From assembly GCF_039523795.1 (NCBI RefSeq), contig NZ_BAAAFZ010000006.1:62001-126000 (forward strand): a stretch of 64,000 bases of DNA, given 5' to 3'. Origin of the DNA: Craurococcus roseus (lineage in GTDB: Bacteria; Pseudomonadota; Alphaproteobacteria; Acetobacterales; Acetobacteraceae). The translations under genes and the position numbers were made by a program. Numbering within the stretch: position 1 is the first letter of the stretch; each line of letters opens with the position of its first letter. Under the pieces are notes generated by a model. The model was not told the DNA's origin and ran no database searches. It saw only the letters and a program-made list of their open reading frames with translations. Positions 61,891 through 64,000 of this stretch are shown here, piece by piece.

Positions 61891-62879
61891 CCCGGTGGCG
61901 CGCCGTGGCGCAGCTTTCCCGCCGCGCCTTCGTGACCGCCGCCGCCTCCACGGTCGCCGGTCCCCTCCGGGCGCAAACCGGTTGGCCGAGCCGCCCGATC
62001 ACCGTGCTGGTGCCCAATCCGCCCGGCGGCGGCACGGACTTTGCCGCGCGGCTGTTCCAGGACGCCCTGTCGCGCGCCCTCGGCACGGGCGTCGTCATCG
62101 ACAACCGCCCCGGCGCGAACGGCAACATCGCCATCCTCGCCGCCGTCCGCGCCGCGCCGGACGGCCACACGCTGCTGATGCAGTACAGCGGCTACCACGC
62201 CGGCAACCCGGCGATGATGCGCGATCCTGGCTGGGACCCGCTGCGGGACCTCCAGCCCGTCGGCATGGCGACGGTGGCGCCGCACGGCATCTTCGTTTCG
62301 CCCGAACTGCCCGTGTCCGACCTGGCGGGGTTCATCGCCTACGCGAAGGCGCGGCCGGGGCGGCTCAACTACGCCTCCTCCGGCAACGGCTCCGTCCAGC
62401 ACATCGCGGGCGTGCTGTTCGGCCGCGCGATCGGCGTGGAGATGGCGCACGTGCCCTACCGCGGCGCGGCGCCGGCCTTGCAGGACGTGGCCGGCGGGCG
62501 GGTGGAGATGTTCATCACCACGCCTTCCTCGGCCATCGGGCTGGTGCGCGGCGGCAAGCTGAAGGCGCTCGCCGTCGCCAGCGAGGCGCGCGTTCCGGCG
62601 CTGCCGGAGGTGCCGACCGCGGCGGAAGCCGGGCTGGCCGGCTTCGTGGTGGACGCTTGGTTCGCCTTCTTCGCGCCCGCCGGCACGCCGCCGGAGATCG
62701 TGCAGCGGATCAACGCGGCGCTGCGCGGGGCCGCGGCGCAGCCCAACCTGCGGCGCCGGGCCGAGGAGGCCGGGGTGCTGCTCCGGCCCCTGACCGTGGC
62801 GGAGATGGACGAGGTGGCGCGACGCGAGATCGAAACGCTGGGACGCATCATCCGCGAGAACGGGATCACGCTGGAATAG
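61887..62879 (+). CDS. Bug-family substrate-binding protein
   Basis: 330 residues from a GTG that overlaps the hydrolase stop by 4 bp (GTGA). A second GTG six codons later is also possible. The signal peptide is RRAFVTAAASTVAGPLRAQ. Motifs: WPSRPITVLVPNPPGGGTD, VVIDNRPGANGNIAILAAV, HVPYRGAAPALQDVAGGRVE and VPTAAEAGLAGF. Translational coupling to the dehalogenase-like enzyme suggests that both handle the same small acid, either as substrate or as product. Confidence 0.92.
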   Translation: MTRWRAVAQLSRRAFVTAAASTVAGPLRAQTGWPSRPITVLVPNPPGGGTDFAARLFQDALSRALGTGVVIDNRPGANGNIAILAAVRAAPDGHTLLMQYSGYHAGNPAMMRDPGWDPLRDLQPVGMATVAPHGIFVSPELPVSDLAGFIAYAKARPGRLNYASSGNGSVQHIAGVLFGRAIGVEMAHVPYRGAAPALQDVAGGRVEMFITTPSSAIGLVRGGKLKALAVASEARVPALPEVPTAAEAGLAGFVVDAWFAFFAPAGTPPEIVQRINAALRGAAAQPNLRRRAEEAGVLLRPLTVAEMDEVARREIETLGRIIRENGITLE

Positions 62880-63050
62880 CGCGAACCGCGAACCGGCGCC
62901 GTGTGATCTTCGGCACAGCGCCAAGCGCCTCGCCTCCGTAAAATATGCGGAGGCAGGGAACGTTCCCGCCGGCCGGACTGGCGCGGCCCCTCCAGACCGG
63001 TCCGGCCCCGGCGCGCGTGCTCCCCGCCTCAACACAGGAGGCGCGCGGCC

Positions 63051-64000
63051 ATGGCTGAGATCTTCCGGGGCGACGACGACGACGTGGTGGTCGGGACGCA
63101 GGACGCCGACAGCATCCGGGGCGGCGGCGGCGATGACGACATCAACGGCCTCGGCGGCGACGACGAGATGGACGGCGGGGACGGCGACGATCGGCTCCGC
63201 GGCGGGTCGGGGAACGACACGATCTTCGGGGGCGGGAACGGCGCTGACAGCCTCGAAGGCGGTTCGGGCGACGACCGCCTCGAAGGCGACGTCAACGACG
63301 ACACGCTGGTCGGCGGGACGGGGTTCGACTTCCTGCGCGGCGGCACGGGGGCGGACCTGCTGAGCGGCGGGGACGACGGCGACACGTTGGAAGGCGGCGG
63401 CGACGGCGATCAGGTCTTCGGCGGGGGCGAGGACGACCGGATCGTCTGGCGCGCCGGCGACGGCGAGGACGAGATCGACGGCGGCGACGGGATCGACACG
63501 CTGGAGATCAACGGCTTCCCCACTGCGGACGGGCTGTTCTCGCTCGGGGAGGAGGACGGCGGGCGGCTGGTGTTCGAGCTGCGCGAGCGCACGGCCATGG
63601 CGCCCTTCCCGCTCGACGCGCGCCTGGACGAGCTGGACAACCTGGAGTTCGTCGAGCTGCTAGGCGGCACCGGCGACGATTCGTTCTCCATCGGCCCGAT
63701 CGCGGCCGGGAGTCTCGCGGCCATCCGCGTCTCCGGCAGGTCCGGCGACGACTCGGTGTTCGGCGGCGGGGAGCCGCTCGACCCGGACCGCAACGAGGCG
63801 CCGATCGACTTCTTCGGCGGCATCGGCGACGACTTCGCCATCGGCAGCTTCGGCGACGACACGCTCGACGGCGGATTCGACGACGACCGGCTCAACGGCG
63901 AGGTGGGGGACGACCTGCTGATCGGCGACAACGGCAACGACGTGCTCGACGGCGGCTTCAACGGCATGGACACGCTCGACGGCGGGAACGGGTCCGACCA
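63051..64000 (+). CDS. RTX/hemolysin-type calcium-binding repeat protein (truncated by window edge)
   Basis: At least 316 residues, continuing past the window. Nearly all is GGxGxDxUx nonapeptide repeats (GGDGDDRL, GGSGNDTIFGG, GDNGNDVLDGG), which bind Ca2+ in parallel beta-rolls. A less repetitive block of about 55 residues (about 150-205) interrupts them. There is no signal peptide, as expected for type I secretion. AGGAGG precedes the ATG. No secretion genes are visible. Possible roles include adhesion, a protease or an S-layer-like coat. Confidence 0.88.
   Translation, partial: MAEIFRGDDDDVVVGTQDADSIRGGGGDDDINGLGGDDEMDGGDGDDRLRGGSGNDTIFGGGNGADSLEGGSGDDRLEGDVNDDTLVGGTGFDFLRGGTGADLLSGGDDGDTLEGGGDGDQVFGGGEDDRIVWRAGDGEDEIDGGDGIDTLEINGFPTADGLFSLGEEDGGRLVFELRERTAMAPFPLDARLDELDNLEFVELLGGTGDDSFSIGPIAAGSLAAIRVSGRSGDDSVFGGGEPLDPDRNEAPIDFFGGIGDDFAIGSFGDDTLDGGFDDDRLNGEVGDDLLIGDNGNDVLDGGFNGMDTLDGGNGSD

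Noticed and set aside
63051..64000. Repeated DNA that could suggest a CRISPR or tandem-repeat array
   Set aside because: The periodicity is that of coding GGxGxD nonapeptides in one open frame; units differ at the DNA level and there are no spacers.

Overview
The window is a chromosomal segment of a very GC-rich (about 70% by eye) alphaproteobacterium, most likely Rhodospirillales/Acetobacteraceae (Roseomonas-like). Three things point there: a GcrA cell-cycle regulator, the alphaproteobacterial cytochrome oxidase gene order ctaC-ctaD-ctaB-coxF-ctaG-ctaE-surf1 with thrC and an M16 peptidase downstream, and an expansion of Bug-type solute receptors. No rRNA, tRNA, CRISPR array, prophage or plasmid backbone was seen.

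Layout. 1-3.5 kb: start of a gabD-like aldehyde dehydrogenase, a Bug receptor and a Baeyer-Villiger-type flavin monooxygenase, then a gene-poor stretch with an OmpA-like relic. 3.5-9.5 kb: a complete Mrp/Pha cation/proton antiporter operon with MrpA and MrpB fused. 9.6-19.3 kb: housekeeping genes on the minus strand (glmS, glmU, a Tim44-domain protein, a TldE/PmbA protease subunit, an M16 peptidase, thrC) and two tiny membrane proteins. 19.4-21.7 kb: an alpha/beta hydrolase, a DUF938 methyltransferase and a decayed gene. 21.7-29.5 kb: an M32 carboxypeptidase and the aa3-type cytochrome c oxidase operon. 29.6-33.7 kb: an ArsR-type metal sensor divergent from an Nramp transporter, a PmtA-like methyltransferase, a DMT exporter and gcrA. 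33.9-38.5 kb: two small DUF proteins, an acetamidase/formamidase, an HExxH protein, CorA and an SDR.

38.7-45 kb is accessory: a Bug receptor, an O-methyltransferase with a MarR regulator, an IS5-type transposase next to a broken DUF2062 gene, another Bug receptor, uraD and a stand-alone tatA. 45-51 kb holds a phnCDEE phosphonate-type ABC importer flanked by two Bug receptors. 51-58.8 kb has an acyl-CoA synthetase, a secreted DUF4440 protein divergent from a large zinc-ribbon/cyclase/AAA/TPR signalling protein, and an oligopeptide-type binding protein with a tiny lipoprotein. 58.8-62.9 kb is a catabolic cluster: a metallo-lactonase, a beta-hydroxyacid dehydrogenase, a carboxymuconolactone decarboxylase-like protein, a hydrolase with all the catalytic residues of fluoroacetate dehalogenase, and a Bug receptor. 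The window ends inside an RTX-repeat protein.

Themes. Six Bug receptors occur without any TctA/TctB permease, each beside a metabolic or regulatory gene, which suggests ligand-scavenging modules sharing a distant permease. The most interesting spots are the fluoroacetate-dehalogenase cluster, the gcrA promoter (a DnaA box, a GANTC site and a perfect inverted repeat), the SmtB-like sensor/Nramp pair with an operator-like repeat, the IS5/DUF2062 scar with a second IS5 trace 4 kb away, and the cyclase/AAA protein. I did not find a clearly new multi-gene system.
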